Positions 1-20,689 of a stretch of DNA of 64,000 nucleotides are shown here, piece by piece. Position 1 is the first letter of the stretch; the number at the start of each line of letters is the position of its first letter. Under the pieces are notes generated by a model. It searched no databases. It was not told the DNA's origin and saw only the letters and a program-made list of their open reading frames with translations. Source of the stretch: Tillus elongatus (Eukaryota > Arthropoda > Insecta > Coleoptera > Cleridae); NCBI GenBank assembly GCA_964006375.1, contig OZ023264.1:172086295-172150294 (forward strand), given 5' to 3'. A program made the position numbers and the translations under genes.

Positions 1-3600
<3,600 letters not shown>

Positions 3601-3674
<74 letters not shown>
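3601..3674. repeat. (TA)n microsatellite shared by Mar-1 and Mar-2
   Basis: A 74-bp uninterrupted TA tract is the only sequence separating the right end of Mar-1 from the left end of Mar-2. Confidence 0.97.
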
Positions 3675-3679
<5 letters not shown>

Positions 3680-5965
3680 TAACTCTAAAACGTTTGTACA
3701 AATTGCTATGACATATTCCTTAGGCTAAAATATGAGGATCTAGCCCAATTTACCATAGTGCAAGAGTTGATAGTTTTCAAACTACAGGGTGTCGAAGTTA
3801 TTATTTGTTGAAACTCCTTTTCAGATATCTATATTAGTAATAACATGATTTGCATGGAATTTGGTACGTAGAGGTTTTTCAGGATGAACACTCCATGTTT
3901 GATCATAGTTTTGATGTACCTTTGTACCTTGCAGAGGGCGCCACCAGCAGCCCTTTGTCTACATTTAAAGCTCCATAACTGCTTTCTGCCTCGGTATATA
4001 ATATTTCTTGTCAAAAATTTTTATTACCTGATATCTTATCTTCAAAAAAAAGTATACCTTGTAGATTTTAATTTGGGGAGCCGTTCTTGTGATAATATAA
4101 TTCAAGTGTTTCATTGCGTTCTAAGATTAATCATAGGAACGACAATACCCTTTATCCAGACTTAGGACTTATCCAAGAAGTTTGAAGTATGTTTACCAAT
4201 CGACTGACAATACTAAAACTTTACTGCCAAAGAACGAGAGGAGTAGGATACAAAGCCAATAACAAACCAAACAGCAAACTTTTACCAAATTATTATTTGC
4301 CGCATAACACTCTAAGTAAATGTTGAAAGTGACCCCCGTTTTTGTTTACACAAAGATGAATTCTACGGAGAAAATTGAACTGCACCCTATCCATCATCCT
4401 TAACCGTTAAATGTTTACTGAATTTTGCACTCGCACCCACAATTCTTCTTTACTGTTTATTGGTCTAGAAATAACCAACTGCTTAAATGTTCCCCGTAAA
4501 AAATAATCCATGGGCGTTAGATCCGGTGAGCGAGGTGGCCAATTTACAAACGCATTGTTTCCTCTGCCGATCCATCGATTCAAAAATCTGTCATTTTGCA
4601 ATCGTCTCGGTAGATCGTGGCTGGGTAGTTTAAATTATTTCTGACGTTCACCGTGAAATGTGGTGGTGCACCGTCGTGCATGAACCACATATTTTCCCTA
4701 ACAGCTATTGGAAGTTTATCAAATAAATTTCGCAAATTAACAAAATGTTATTGCTAGTTTATACCATTTAAGTGAAGTGGTAATATGACAGGACCTGTGA
4801 TAAATCTGTCAATAATTCCTGCCCACACGTGAATTTTGAATTCACGTTGATAATGCAAAACCTTTTTTGCATGCGGGTTTTCGTCAGCATAAATGTGTTT
4901 ATTATGTTAATTTTTTACACCCCTTCTTGTAAAACAGCACACATCGGTAAATTAAATATTTCTATGAAAATTTGGATAATTTTCAATGTTTTCATTAATA
5001 AAACCACAAAACCGTAGCCTTAATTCAAGGTCGGTAGGTAAAAGCTCTTGCACTGTTTGGAAGTGAAATGTAACTACTGTTCCCTCAAAGTTCTGTTCAC
5101 CGTATCCTTAGAAACTCCAAGTTCCTAAAGAATTTGTCTCGTGCTTAAACTCGGATTTTCTTCAATTAGTTCTAAAATTTCTTCCTAGACAATCGCTGTT
5201 CTAACAGCTCGATTTCGTCCATAATCAAACTTAGCAGGAATAAACACATACCGGTTTCTCGTAGACGGCTTTCAACAGCGGCAAATGTTTGATCGTTCGG
5301 AACGTGTCTATTTGTATTTTTTTTTAATATTCTCTGACCGATTTTCGACCATTTCCTTGGCAATAACCATGAACTAATATCATGTCGGTCATTTCTGCGT
5401 TAGTGTAGTGTACGGCCATAGCCAGAAATTGACGAAAGAAGTGACAACTTTTAGAACTACAGTGGCAACTTGTCAGACCTAATTGTTTGACAGTACTAGT
5501 TTGTAACTAATGACAATACTCAGTAATGTGTAGTCGTTCCTATGATGAATTTTAGAACGCAATGAAACACTTAAATTGGATTATCACAAAAACAGCTCCT
5601 CAAATCAAAATCTACAAGGTATAACTTTTGAAGATACCATATCAGGTAATGAAAATATCTTATAATAAAATTGGTATCCCGAGGCAGAAAAAAGTTACTG
5701 AGCTTTAAATGTAGGCAAAGAGCTGCTGGTGGCGTCCTCTGCAAGGTGCATCAAAACTATGATCAAACATATATTGCTTCTTAAAAAACCTGTAAGTAAC
5801 AAATTTCATGCAAATCATGTTATTACTAAGATATATATTTAAAAAGAAGTTTCAATAAATAATAATTTCGACACCCTGTATTTCCAAAACTGTCAACTTT
5901 TAGACTAAGGTAAATTGGGCTAGATCTTCATATTTTAGCATTTTGTACAGACCTTTTAGAGGCAC

Positions 5966-5968
<3 letters not shown>
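3675..5968 (-). mobile_element. Mar-2, mariner-family transposon with ~430-bp inverted repeats
   Basis: Left end CAATGTAACTCTAAAACG, right end reverse-complemented CAGGTGCCTCTAAAAGG, both bordered by TA inside (TA)n tracts. Inverted similarity extends to about 4150 on the left and 5530 on the right and includes a shared stretch around AGGGCGCCACCAGCAG. The arms are clearly more diverged than those of Mar-3, so this copy is older. Confidence 0.88.
4407..5419 (-). pseudogene. Mar-2 transposase, decayed
   Basis: Minus strand from the ATG at 5419 (MAVHYTNAEMTDMILVHG), an N-terminal helix-turn-helix of the kind found in insect mariner-like proteins, then a QTFAAVESRLRETG block near 5250. FTDVCCFTRRG supplies the probable first Asp, HIYADENPHA and FKIHVWAGIID follow, then MWFMHDGAPPHF (second Asp, near 4660) and SPDLTPMDYFLRG (third Asp, near 4510). 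The WIGRGNNAFVNWPPRSPD segment carries two more residues than the DD41D copies at 15-19 kb, like Mar-7. A frameshift lies between the second and third Asp and stops occur throughout. Confidence 0.83.

Positions 5969-6041
<73 letters not shown>
5969..6041. repeat. (TA)n microsatellite, right flank of Mar-2
   Basis: Begins with the target TA at 5969-5970 and ends where unique sequence TTACGTTTTC starts. Confidence 0.97.
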
Positions 6042-6043
<2 letters not shown>

Positions 6044-6847
6044 CGTTTTCTTAGGTTTATTGTAGTTACATAATGATGTTATTTATATAGCTGCCTTTCA
6101 ACACGTATATTTTGAAAGCTCGTTAGGCAGAATATAAAGCTACCCCTATGTTTGAAAAATAAATGAGCGACCTTCAAAACGAGAATCCTTGTTAGTTAGA
6201 AAGCAAGGTTTTATACAGGTCCAGTTTCTAGGCGTCAAAACCACATGACTCGGCAATGTGAGACGACAGATACAGAAATCGATGAAGGGAGAAAAACGAA
6301 CTCTTAATTAAGATCTACCAAAATCCATGTCGAGATTTCTTTCGAACTAATTATTTTCTGCACTCCGCAATTCTATATAATAAAACTCGTTCCGAAAGCT
6401 ATGGGAGATTGATTATTTTATATTAGAAGAATGAATAGAAGAGTTAAAGTTTGCTTCTTCAGTTCGCCGCACTTTTGTTAAGCCGGTTACATAAAGGGCA
6501 GACTCGATAATTAAAAAGTACCTGAATTGGACGTGGGCATAATTATAGACGTCATACAAGACCGTGATGAAATTTGCGTTTTAAATGAAATCAGTTCCTC
6601 CATGATTTAGATGTGATAACTTTTCCTTTTAGATACTGTTTAGCTATCGCTGTCATTAATCATCGATAACAAGAAAAAATACTACATGGCCACCTAAAAA
6701 ATTTACTAAATTCCTACTATTTGTTAAGCGAATATCCGACTTTAGCGTGTTGAACATCTCATGGTACACGGTGATCACTTTTGTGAAATTTCAACACTTA
6801 TGTTACGTTCACTTTCTTGGAACAACGTGATACATCTTCAAAAATAT
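6042..6847. other. Unassigned AT-rich spacer
   Basis: No gene, RNA or repeat recognised between Mar-2 and the first Penelope-like fragment. Confidence 0.5.
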
Positions 6848-7020
6848 AATCCTGGAAAACTTACACCACTAGCAACTAGCTGCAAATCGGCTTCCTTAAA
6901 AATGCTCTCGGGACCCCTTGTGATACGCGGTTCAAAAGGTAAGCAAACAAACGTTTTCTCTATTTTATTTTTCCTGAATGTCGCGGATTCCGTTAATATT
7001 TTCTTTGTCCTGTGACGATT
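6848..7020 (-). pseudogene. Penelope-like element fragment (linker before GIY-YIG)
   Basis: The minus strand translates without a stop to RTKKILTESATFRKNKIEK, then FVCLPFEPRITRGPESIFKE. The same block occurs at 20080-20289 (minus) and 25960-26120 (plus), where it precedes a GIY-YIG endonuclease domain. It is therefore a short 5'-truncated piece of the C-terminal Penelope-like reading frame. No reverse transcriptase core is visible here. Confidence 0.65.
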
Positions 7021-7164
7021 ATTATTCGATGTCTATAGGAAGGTAACTACTACTCCAAGTTACATTCCAAACGACTCACATCATTCACTTGCATAAAAAC
7101 GACCGGTTTAAATTTCTCAATAAATAGATTAATAAAATTTCCCTTACGTGAAAGTAGAAAAAAA

Positions 7165-7320
7165 GGTAAGATGCTTACTGGCAATTAGGCCAATGCTGAC
7201 CCCTTTTGCTCATCTAAACTACCCTTCACCTTAAGCTCGATCTCAACGACAGAAATGATTTGAAAAATCATCCGCCGCCGGTGAGTCTGGAACCGTCGTC
7301 CCCCGAGTCCGAATTGGGAA
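7165..7320 (-). mobile_element. tRNA-derived SINE (family B), 5'-truncated
   Basis: Reverse complement of the 3' two thirds of the SINE at 54051-54248: a B-box-like GACGGTTCCAGAC, the body with TCGTTGAGATCGAGC, GATGAGCAAAAGGGGTCAGC and the end TAAGCATCTTACC. The A box is missing. It lies between two oppositely oriented Penelope-like fragments. Confidence 0.8.
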
Positions 7321-7321
7321 G

Positions 7322-7700
7322 TTGCAATCGACTTACCAATATGGCCACGTCGGCTCTGAAAGTAAATATAGTAGAGAATTAAACTACATTAATAACGGAT
7401 ATTCGGAGTGCCTAATGGAAAAATTAATTTATAGACACAGAATAAAGGAAATGTTAGCGGGTTGCAGGACATTCAGGGTAGATAAAATAAACAAAAAAAC
7501 TGTTGTCTACCTTTTGAACCGCGTATCGAGAGCATTTTTAAGAGTGACGATCTGTAGTTAACTTTTTCGAAAAAAAATATGTAAAATTTGCTACGTAATA
7601 TAAAAGATAGAGATAAGGCCACTGAAATGTCAGGTATCCATGAAATAAGTTGTAAAGATTGTAATCTTTAATACATTGGCTCTGTCTTTGATATACAAGA
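7322..7700 (+). pseudogene. Penelope-like element fragment with start of GIY-YIG domain
   Basis: Plus-strand frame CLMEKLIYRHRIKEMLAGC continues to VYLLNRVSRAF. After a frameshift come MSGIHEISCKDCNL, a stop and YIGS near 7630-7685. A CKDC pair followed by YIG is the usual entry to the GIY-YIG endonuclease of Penelope-like retroelements. The rest of the domain is missing. It is inverted relative to the fragment at 6848-7020. Confidence 0.6.
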
Positions 7701-7870
7701 TATTTCTAAACTTGGCAGGTAAAATTATAAGTTATGGTAGGTGGTAGTGGACTTTTCCTTTCGGTGATAGTAAAGGATTTTTTCACGCCCAAGTAGATAC
7801 CACCCCATACAAAGGGCCGGTGAAGTCCCAACGGTTCTGGTGTATGAGTCGGTTTACCTTATAAACAAAA

Positions 7871-8700
7871 ATGATGATGGCTTCTCCTTGTACAAAAGAT
7901 AAAATACCCCTCCATTCGGATCTCCGGGAGAGGGGTGTGCAGGGGGCTCCAGCATCAAGATTTAACATATCCTCAAATATATGTGGCCTAAATTCTAAAT
8001 TGAACTCCGTCCACCATTTCCTCCAGACTAATAGGCCCCAACTCCTCTTCCCCACAGAAACCCAAATCAGTGCCAAAACAGCCACTAATCACCTTAATTT
8101 CCCGGGGTATAAGCTCCTTACTTCATTTGGATTGCATGGAGGTGTGTGCGCATACGTCCGTAGCAATCTACCCTGCACCAGACGCCCCAATTTGGAAGCT
8201 GGAAAAAAAGACATAATTTGGATGAAACTGTCTCTCAGGGCTGCAATTAAATTCGTCTGCTGCATTTACCGCTCACCTTCTGACAACAACTTTTTCCAGC
8301 TCTTCGACTACCTTTCTGAAAAACCTATCATCTGATTTTCAAATATACTTCCTCCTTCTTGGTGACTTCAATGTTCATAATAAGGAATAGCTGGGATCTT
8401 CAAAAACCGATCCACAAGGAAGAGCAACGGAGGCCTTTGCAGTCAACAATTCTTTAGCCAATATGGTTCACCAACCTACTTACATCCCTTGCATCCCAAC
8501 ACACAGCTCAAATTCCTTGGATCTCTTTCTTACTACAAAACCTGAATGCTATAAGACATCAGTCACCGCCCCCCTTTGTCTCTCAACCACGGCATGGTCA
8601 CTGCTTCCTGCGCAGTGCAACCCGAGGTCACACAGTCATCACACCAACGTATTGTTTGGCACTACAACTCCAGGGACGAAATGCGTTCTTTTTCTCATTT
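7871..8700 (+). pseudogene. LINE-1 endonuclease (EEP/APE family) domain, frameshifted
   Basis: Starts at a run of three ATG codons just after an in-frame TAA. ICGLNSKLNSVHHFLQTNRP leads to the conserved Glu in LLFPTETQIS, followed by GVCAYVRSNL, IWMKLS and FVCCIYRSPSDN. After a frameshift, LLGDFNVHNKE (with an expected Trp codon changed to TAG) gives the catalytic GDFN motif, and LDLFLTTKPE with the degenerate SNHGMVTASC (normally SDH) closes the domain. At least three frame changes or stops occur. Confidence 0.82.
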
Positions 8701-8778
8701 CCATTGGCGTCTATCAGCTTCTTTCATTCTGACCCCTTTTATATCTCATAAAACTTCACCGAAATTATCCAAGCTGGC

Positions 8779-10469
8779 ATGGAATTATCTATTGCACGTA
8801 CACAGAAAACCTCTTCAGCCACTCAAAAGTCCTGGTTCTCTAAATCCTGTGACAAGGCCAGACTTGAAAAGGTGAAAGCCCACAAAACGCTTCTACACAA
8901 TCGCAGTAAAGAAAACCGTCAAGGATTTAACGACGCAAGAAACCGCTATGTCCGCATTCTTTCTGAGTCAAAAAACTCGTTTAATAACCACAATAAAAAA
9001 AAAGCCATCTCAATCTCCAACGGGAGCCAACCCTTCGGGACACTTGCTAAATCTATTGGGAATAATTTATACAAGCGCACGTTCCCACCTCCTGTTGCAG
9101 ATGATGAACTTGTTTCTACCGCCCTGGGAATAGCTGATCGTTTTTCCTCGTTGTGCGCCGGAAATTCTATTCTCAACCCACCTCCAAGTGTTCAAGCACC
9201 AACAGTGCCCAATGTCCCGCATGAAATGACGGATATCATCTCCGAAACTAAAAAGGTACGTAAGATCCACTCTTCTCTTAATTCCAGGAACGCCTCTGGC
9301 CTTGACGAGATCCCAGCAATTGTTCTCAAAAAATGCGAACGAGAACTTGCTCCTGTCCTGACTTGTCGGTTTCAGACATCTTAAAATAGAGGAAAATTTC
9401 GTAGTAACTGAAAAACGGCTTGAGTACAGCGCGTCCGCAAGAAGGGATCCAAAGGGCTTCCTAGCAACTACAGGCCTATTTCTCTCCTTTCAGTCATCTC
9501 TAAATGAGGGAAAAGTATATAAACACTGAACTACTAAAATTTCTTTAAAAAGACAGTCTATTCCACGACAGGCAGTATGGATTACGTCAGCGCAGATCAA
9601 CTGTCGACCTCCTTTCCTGTGTCACCCATTCTTGGAACAAGTCTATGGAACTACACGGTTAATCCCAGATTGTCGCTCTACACAGCGGTGCTTAATAAAC
9701 TTCCGGCCTGTGGCTTTTCACCAAAACTCTGTACCTGGACAGAAAATTTCCTCTAAAACCGGAGCATTTCTGTTGTCGTGGATGGCCATTCCTCTAAATT
9801 GTGTCCAATTAATGCAGGAGTCACTCAAGTTTTAGCTTTAGCCCCTACTTTGTTTCTCCTCCACATCAATGACCACATCTCTAGCACATCCAATCCAGTG
9901 TACAGTTACGCGGACGACAGCACCCCTCACCCTAATAAACAATATTCTAAGCCTGTCACTTTAGCCCAATTAGATGAGGATCGCAGACTCATGGAGGGTT
10001 CTGTCTCACTGGATCTCCAAAAAATATTAGACTGGGGAAGTAGAAATCTTGTACAATTCAACCCCGCCAAATCTCAGTCTTGCTTTCTATCTCATAAAGG
10101 ATACATCAGCCCTAACCAATCACAATGAACAACCAAGTTATTCAAAAAAATGAGTCATTTTCACTTGTTGACATTTCTGTGGATCGAAATCTCAATTGGC
10201 ACCAACATGTCACATCAATTGCAGAAGCGGCTGCTAAGAAATTAGGTTTCCTCTTCCGGGCTCGCAAATTATTTTTACCAGTTAATCTCTATACCTTATA
10301 TACTTCACAAATAAGGCCAAACCTCGAATACTGCTCCCACATCTGGGGTGCCGCTGCCGCTTCTACACTCGCTATCCTGGACTCCCTTCAGAAAAGAGCT
10401 ATACGTCTCAACGGTGACCCTACCCTCACCCAAAGGCTGACATCCCTTGCCCATTGACGTGCCGTTGGT

Positions 10470-10509
<40 letters not shown>

Positions 10510-10790
10510 AGATATCTGCACGGGCACTGTTCAAAGGCGCTTTCTTCCATAGTTCCTCTACCTGCTGCCCCCAACAGATCTATCAGGGGAACAGAGCGTA
10601 TGCACCCTTTTACTGTCCCGGTCACCAGACATAGAACATCTTGTTATACTTGCTCTTTTGTCCCGAGGACTTTCAAGTTGTGGAACTCCTTGCCGGCACA
10701 TGTTTTTCCTTCTCCCCCGAACCTCCAAACTTTCAAGTCCAGAATTAGCAAGTTTCCCCTTTCCTCATTGTCAACAGCCACAGTACGATA
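8779..10790 (+). pseudogene. LINE-1 reverse transcriptase and C-terminal region, decayed
   Basis: The 201-residue open stretch (8779-9384) covers the linker and the RT fingers motif NASGLDEIPAIVLKKC. The palm motif appears as VYSYADDSTPH (YADD, near 9910), followed by KILDWGSRNLVQFNPAKSQS and, in a new frame, LNWHQHVTSIAEAAAKKLGF and PNLEYCSHIWG of the thumb. A (TC)n expansion at 10472-10506 breaks the frame. The C-terminal FVPRTFKLWNSLPAHVFP then follows. The catalytic residues are visible but several stops preclude activity. Confidence 0.85.
10472..10506. repeat. (TC)n microsatellite inside LINE-1 coding sequence
   Basis: About 17 TC units expanded where related elements would encode a short Leu-Ser motif between the thumb and the C-terminal region. 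It shifts the frame. Confidence 0.95.
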
Positions 10791-10845
10791 GTATCTAGGC
10801 TGTGAGCCCTCGTGGTGTGTTGTTGAAATAAAAATAAATAAAAAA

Positions 10846-11791
10846 ACGAAAGTTCAAAAACGTCGTCCGGCAATTAAAGTACAATACACAGAAAATCTGC
10901 CCTCGATTTGGTCCCCCTCTCTGTATCGGTCTTTACTGTAGGCGCAGTATAAGAGGTCACATTTAGTTGTAAGTAGTTTAGAATTTTTCATCATCTGAAA
11001 ACACTAACTTTGTTAGTGAAACGATCATCAGGTCTTTAAAGAGATGTATTGTGGTGGTTTGGGTTCTCCAAGTGTACTTAACGCATTTATGAGATATGCT
11101 CCAAACCATCCTACTATATATGGTTTTTATAGATAAAAATAAAATAATAAGACACAAACCAAACTGAGGTTTTCATATACTTCGTACTACAAAGATAACG
11201 TATCTGTCTGCCTCCTTTGATAGATATTTTAGCTTCTATTTTCGTCGAACAAATGAATCTAAAAGTAATTTATCAAAATGACCTTTATAATGAGTGGTAT
11301 ATACAGGAAACGCACATAATGTCTTATTTATAATACCAGATGAGCCGTGGTTATATGGTGGCCCATCAAATCGAAATGGGTTATCATAAATTCCAACAGT
11401 ACCCAATAATTTTTATTAGATTGTCAGGTAACAGTAGATGATTAATAGGAACATATAGTCACAATATTATTTATATTTATCCTTAGGGCATTGTGATCTA
11501 TGTTATCAATATGTAAATTATAGATGCATGTAGGTATAATTTCAATAGGATAAATGAGGGCTCATTATTTTATATATTGTAACTATGTATCTAGTTTTGT
11601 TGTTTGGATATAATTTACCACTAGGAGATTTTATTTGGACATAATTAACTATTCTTAAAAAAAACAAGTTATGACAATTAAACAGCGGGATTATTTCAAT
11701 GTAAGTTTCTACCGCAGACTATTAGTAACTATTTTGCGTTTCAAAATACACTCCTCTACACTCAAAGCGTAGCTTGCATTAATTTTACCCC
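10846..11791. other. Unassigned spacer with one hairpin repeat
   Basis: No gene seen. It contains the stem-loop at 10990-11033, listed separately. The rest is AT-rich and shows no match to other parts of the window. Confidence 0.5.
10975..11040 (+). repeat. Small dispersed hairpin repeat (hammerhead-like layout)
   Basis: Contains CACTAAC-TTT-GTTAGTG, a perfect 7-bp stem, preceded by CTGAAAA and followed by AAACGATCATCAGG. The surrounding TTTAGAATTTTTCATC and the stem recur on the minus strand at 48785-48852 inside Mar-6, so this is a mobile or dispersed unit. The order CTGANNA, stem, GAAAC recalls a hammerhead ribozyme core, but the core is not canonical. Confidence 0.5.
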
Positions 11792-12212
<421 letters not shown>

Positions 12213-12515
12213 TTCCGTGTGTGTTATGTGTCTAAGTCGTTATTTTCCTTGGTTTCGTTAAAATATGAGCAAAAATCCATTGTAAATCAAAGTGGTTTTG
12301 TGTAAATTGTAAAACGTTGAACAATTAACATGTATCTCGGGATATATCTACTAGAACATACATGTCGAGCATAGCTCAGTGGGCTAAGTCGATCTAGATC
12401 GGATAATCGACTCTTACATGGCGAGTTCTAATCCTAGTTAGTGACTTTACTTTTTATCAATTTTTTTGTTAATCTCACTTCACTTTACCGTTATTTAATC
12501 AGATTGTTGTTATTC
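12213..12515 (+). mobile_element. tRNA-related SINE (family A)
   Basis: Pol III-like A box TAGCTCAGTGGGC (12372) and B box GAGTTCTAATCC (12423-12434) with about 50 bp between them. The same unit, including about 130 bp upstream (CTAAGTCGTTATTTTCCTTG, GCAAAAATCCATTGT), recurs at 46705-46970. The acceptor arm does not fold, so this is not a functional tRNA gene. Confidence 0.65.
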
Positions 12516-12699
12516 CGATGAATTTTGTAGTTTTTGTAAAAAAATAATCTGATAAAGAGGAGATGAAAGTTTTAAGACTCAATTCAATCTTAAAAGCATA
12601 ACTGGTTGTTTGTTCTTGCCCTAACCTAGTGAAACCGTACAATATTTAATACAGCCGTAGACTTTTTCCGTGGCTTCACAAATGCATTTTCTGAAGAAA

Positions 12700-13195
<496 letters not shown>

Positions 13196-13789
13196 GTAGA
13201 AGAAATTTGCTAATGAGGACACCGCGGCTTTTGAATTCAAAAAAGATTTCTTCAAATGAGTGCAAACTAGGCCCCTTATAATCCATATCCGGGTTACTTT
13301 CTGTTTACATATACACAGGGTGACGCATTTCTACGGTAAAGCTCAATATAATTGTTATTATGCAAGATACGAGGAAAAATTGTATACGTTACCTATAGGG
13401 TGTCCGGAGCTACATCTTATAAACTTATTTTACAAATCACAGGTGGCCCATAAGTTGTTGGTGATACCTACAATTTTTTTGAATTTTTGCATTTTTGAAT
13501 TTTTTATCGAAATATGATGCATGTTTGTAAAAAAAATCAAGGCACAGAAAATGCGTTTTGGTAGCGAATTTTTATTAAACACTTCGAAATTCAATAACGC
13601 AATTTGCTATTAACCGAAGGTTCGTCAGCTAGAAAACGAGTTTTCTCGGAAACGTTTTAAGTTTATTTTCGGAAAATTGTTGTACGTTTTTAAACAAGTT
13701 ATTTTGATAAAATATGATACATTGTTCCTACTATATAAGTTATACCGGTGACCAAATTAAAGAGACATATTTGCTATTAAAAATAACTG
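13196..13789 (+). repeat. TAR repeat lacking the (TA)n, including a truncated M40 MITE
   Basis: Follows the previous TAR copy head to tail. Contains the part ending TCGAAATATGATGCATG and an M40 start at 13537 whose right inverted repeat is missing. Confidence 0.75.
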
Positions 13790-14030
13790 TCTTGAAGAAT
13801 GGCGTATGTACTTTTCCTAAAACCAACCTTCAAACTTTTTTATAGTTTTTGACATATGATAATAGTTTTAGTACGCCGTGATCGAGTGGCATAGAAAACA
13901 ATTTTCACAGGATCTATAGACTTCTTCATTTTCTATCTATTATTGAGATCTCGTTTAAAAGCGTGTTATAAATACCAAAAATACAGGGGTGTTTCAATAT
14001 TAAAGGTGACACAAAAAACCTCTTTGAAAT
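13790..14030 (-). repeat. Mariner-type terminal fragment, copy 1
   Basis: Similar in the same orientation to 14176-14412. Shared features include a TATTTATAA block, GTGTGAAAATTGTTT-like text and a GTGTCACCTTTAATATTGAAAC end on the minus strand. No transposase is seen. Confidence 0.55.
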
Positions 14031-14058
14031 GGTTAATAATTTTTATTTTTTGATGAAA

Positions 14059-14412
<354 letters not shown>

Positions 14413-14489
<77 letters not shown>
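14413..14489. repeat. (TA)n to the right of the mariner-type fragment
   Basis: Pure TA, directly joined to the CAGTGTGG terminus. Confidence 0.97.
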
Positions 14490-14492
<3 letters not shown>

Positions 14493-15005
14493 AATTCTAA
14501 ATCACGCATTTATAAAGAACATTTTCAAAATTCTTGCATACACTATCTCCAATAGCGATTTTTTTTTCTACGAAAATTTGCTAAAAGGCGTTTACAGTGA
14601 CTAATTTTATAAGTATTTTTTGCCTCTTAATTTAATTTATATGCCTTGTGTATGCAGTCCAGTTATTTAAAACGTTGAACTATCTAGATGTATAAAATAA
14701 AGGGATAAAGTAAATAGTAATTTAACACTACATGACTAGGATAAATTATGATCAGCACTTAATTACATTAGATTTCTTTAGCTTGAATGTTATAATCAGC
14801 CACCAAATGGAATAATGATGATAGCCATGACTTGCTGTAATTACATTGATGTGATAATGACTACGGTTCTTCCTCAATTTAATGCAATTTCGCTTACTAT
14901 TGCTGAAGTAAATTTTAATCTATAATCATCTGTTTATCTTTTTATCTTTGCACCTAATCTAACTGTTTCTTCTCTACTAAAATAATAGTGCTAATAGGTT
15001 TTCGT

Positions 15006-15008
<3 letters not shown>
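14490..15008. other. Unassigned spacer
   Basis: AT-rich, no gene or repeat recognised. Confidence 0.5.

Positions 15009-15095
<87 letters not shown>
15009..15095. repeat. (TA)n microsatellite, left flank of Mar-3
   Basis: Pure TA. The final TA is the Mar-3 target duplication. Confidence 0.97.
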
Positions 15096-19325
<4,230 letters not shown>

Positions 19326-19334
19326 CAATCGTCT

Positions 19335-20320
19335 TATAAATCCGTAGAAAACAATCAGTACCGTTTACTGCTAAAGTCAGACCTAAAGAAATCCGCGATT
19401 GTTTTTGGTAATGAATATTTCATGTTACTTTCTTATTTAATTTTGATATTTACATTGTCTGATTTATTTGCAAAACCATATATAGCTGTCCTGAAAGTGG
19501 TTCAAAATATCTGAACAAATTTTATTAAACTTTTAATATTTCATAAACAGGTGTCTCTAACATTAGAGTTTTTTTGAAAGAATGTACAGAGTTTTGTCTG
19601 TATTTTTCGATATGTTATCACTCGCTGGTACCCTAGGTGAGGCTCCAGTGTTAGGAGCATGTACATATTTTTTTCTATTGCCGTCATATAGGAAAAAGCT
19701 CCCTGAAAAATTGAACCAAACCAGTTAGAGATAAGAGAAATACGGCGACTAGAGTTTCCGCAAAACTGCATGTGTGACCTGACCAAAACTGAAACAGAAA
19801 TCCGGTTCTTTACTCACCTAGAAATATAAATACTCTCGTACGCATCAAGTATGGATTGCTGTCTAACATTTTTGATAGGTTTCAAATTATATTTATCAAT
19901 GCGGTGGTTATTATCCCATATATGTTGTGCCACGCTTGACTTGTCTACACTGTCGTATCTTAAATCTGCGAGATGTTCATGCAATCTGGTACCTATGTTT
20001 CTCTTAGTCTACCCGATATAATTAAGATCTTCAACAATCTTTAACAATCCTTACAACCTATTTCATAGATACCCGACATTTAAATGGCCTTATCTTTATA
20101 ACCTAACAAATTTCTTAAATTACTTTTTGGTGAAAAAGTAAGGTGAAAATCGGCTTTTTTAAAAATGCTCTCCAGGCTCTTTGTGATACGCGGTTTAAAA
20201 GTTAGGCATACAAATTGTTCTTTTATTTTATATTTCTTGAATGTTGTGCATTTGGATATCATTTTCTTTGTTCTGTGCCTATTAATCAATATATTTAGTA
20301 TTACCTAACAAAAAGTAATT
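19335..20320 (-). mobile_element. Penelope-like element, 3' fragment (minus)
   Basis: On the minus strand it contains, in order, the LINRHRTKKMISKCTTF block, FVCLTFKPRITKSLESIFKK (20080-20289), a GIY-YIG region with IGTRLHEHL-like text (about 19960-20010), the end segment near 19541-19786 and a 3' untranslated part ending near GATTTCTTTAGGTCTGAC. It is collinear with 25900-27060 on the plus strand. Frameshifts and stops are present. Confidence 0.75.
19541..20289 (-). pseudogene. Penelope-like C-terminal reading frame with GIY-YIG endonuclease, decayed
   Basis: The open pieces at 20080-20289 and 19541-19786 bracket the GIY-YIG-like region, which is read only in fragments between 19850 and 20060. 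The matching plus-strand copy at 26195-26428 shows the domain more clearly. The reverse transcriptase part is absent, as expected for a 5'-truncated copy. Confidence 0.7.
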
Positions 20321-20344
20321 TAAGAAATTTATTAGATAATACTT

Positions 20345-20645
20345 TGTAATACAAACACGGGTACCAAATTTGGTTGCCCTTACTTTGTTATTTCAGGAGA
20401 TATAATTTTTTTCGAAAGAAACAACAAAATTTACCGGGAAAACCTGGGCCGGTCTTCCTGGCTAACGAACTTATCCAAGCCACATGCAAAAGGAAATAAG
20501 GTGCCAAATTTTATCAAAATCGGAGCATTATTTTTTGAGTCATCAGTGTGATACATATCCACATATACATCATTTGAAGAAAGGTTTTCAAAATTCATAA
20601 GTCTTGATCTCCTTATTACTGAGACTTTTTTTAGAAAATTCATCA
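20345..20645 (-). repeat. TAR repeat joined to the Penelope-like fragment
   Basis: Minus-oriented TAR part with TACCAAATTTGGTTGCCCTT, GAAAACCTGGGCC and the 5' end text TCTTGATCTCCTTATTAC, with the (TA)n deleted. The junction with the Penelope-like part is the same as at 25845-25900. Confidence 0.8.
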
Positions 20646-20689
20646 ATATATCTTTAACGGGCATAAATATAACGACACAATTGAAAAGG

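Larger units (their letters stand above)
7740..10845 (+). mobile_element. LINE-1: non-LTR retrotransposon with APE endonuclease and reverse transcriptase, decayed
   Basis: An almost full-length element of about 3.1 kb. It has a 5' leader, an endonuclease-like region (7871-8700), a linker (8780-9200), RT (9230-10440), a C-terminal region (10507-10790) and a 3' end with the A-rich tail AAATAAAAATAAATAAAAAA around 10826. Frameshifts and stops are scattered throughout. The clade is uncertain: the C-terminal FVPRTFKLWNSLPAHVFP block resembles arthropod CR1/Jockey-group elements. Confidence 0.85.

Noticed and set aside
12364..12447. Possible tRNA gene
   Set aside because: Pol III boxes are present, but the acceptor and anticodon stems do not fold; a similar copy at 46.8 kb indicates a SINE.
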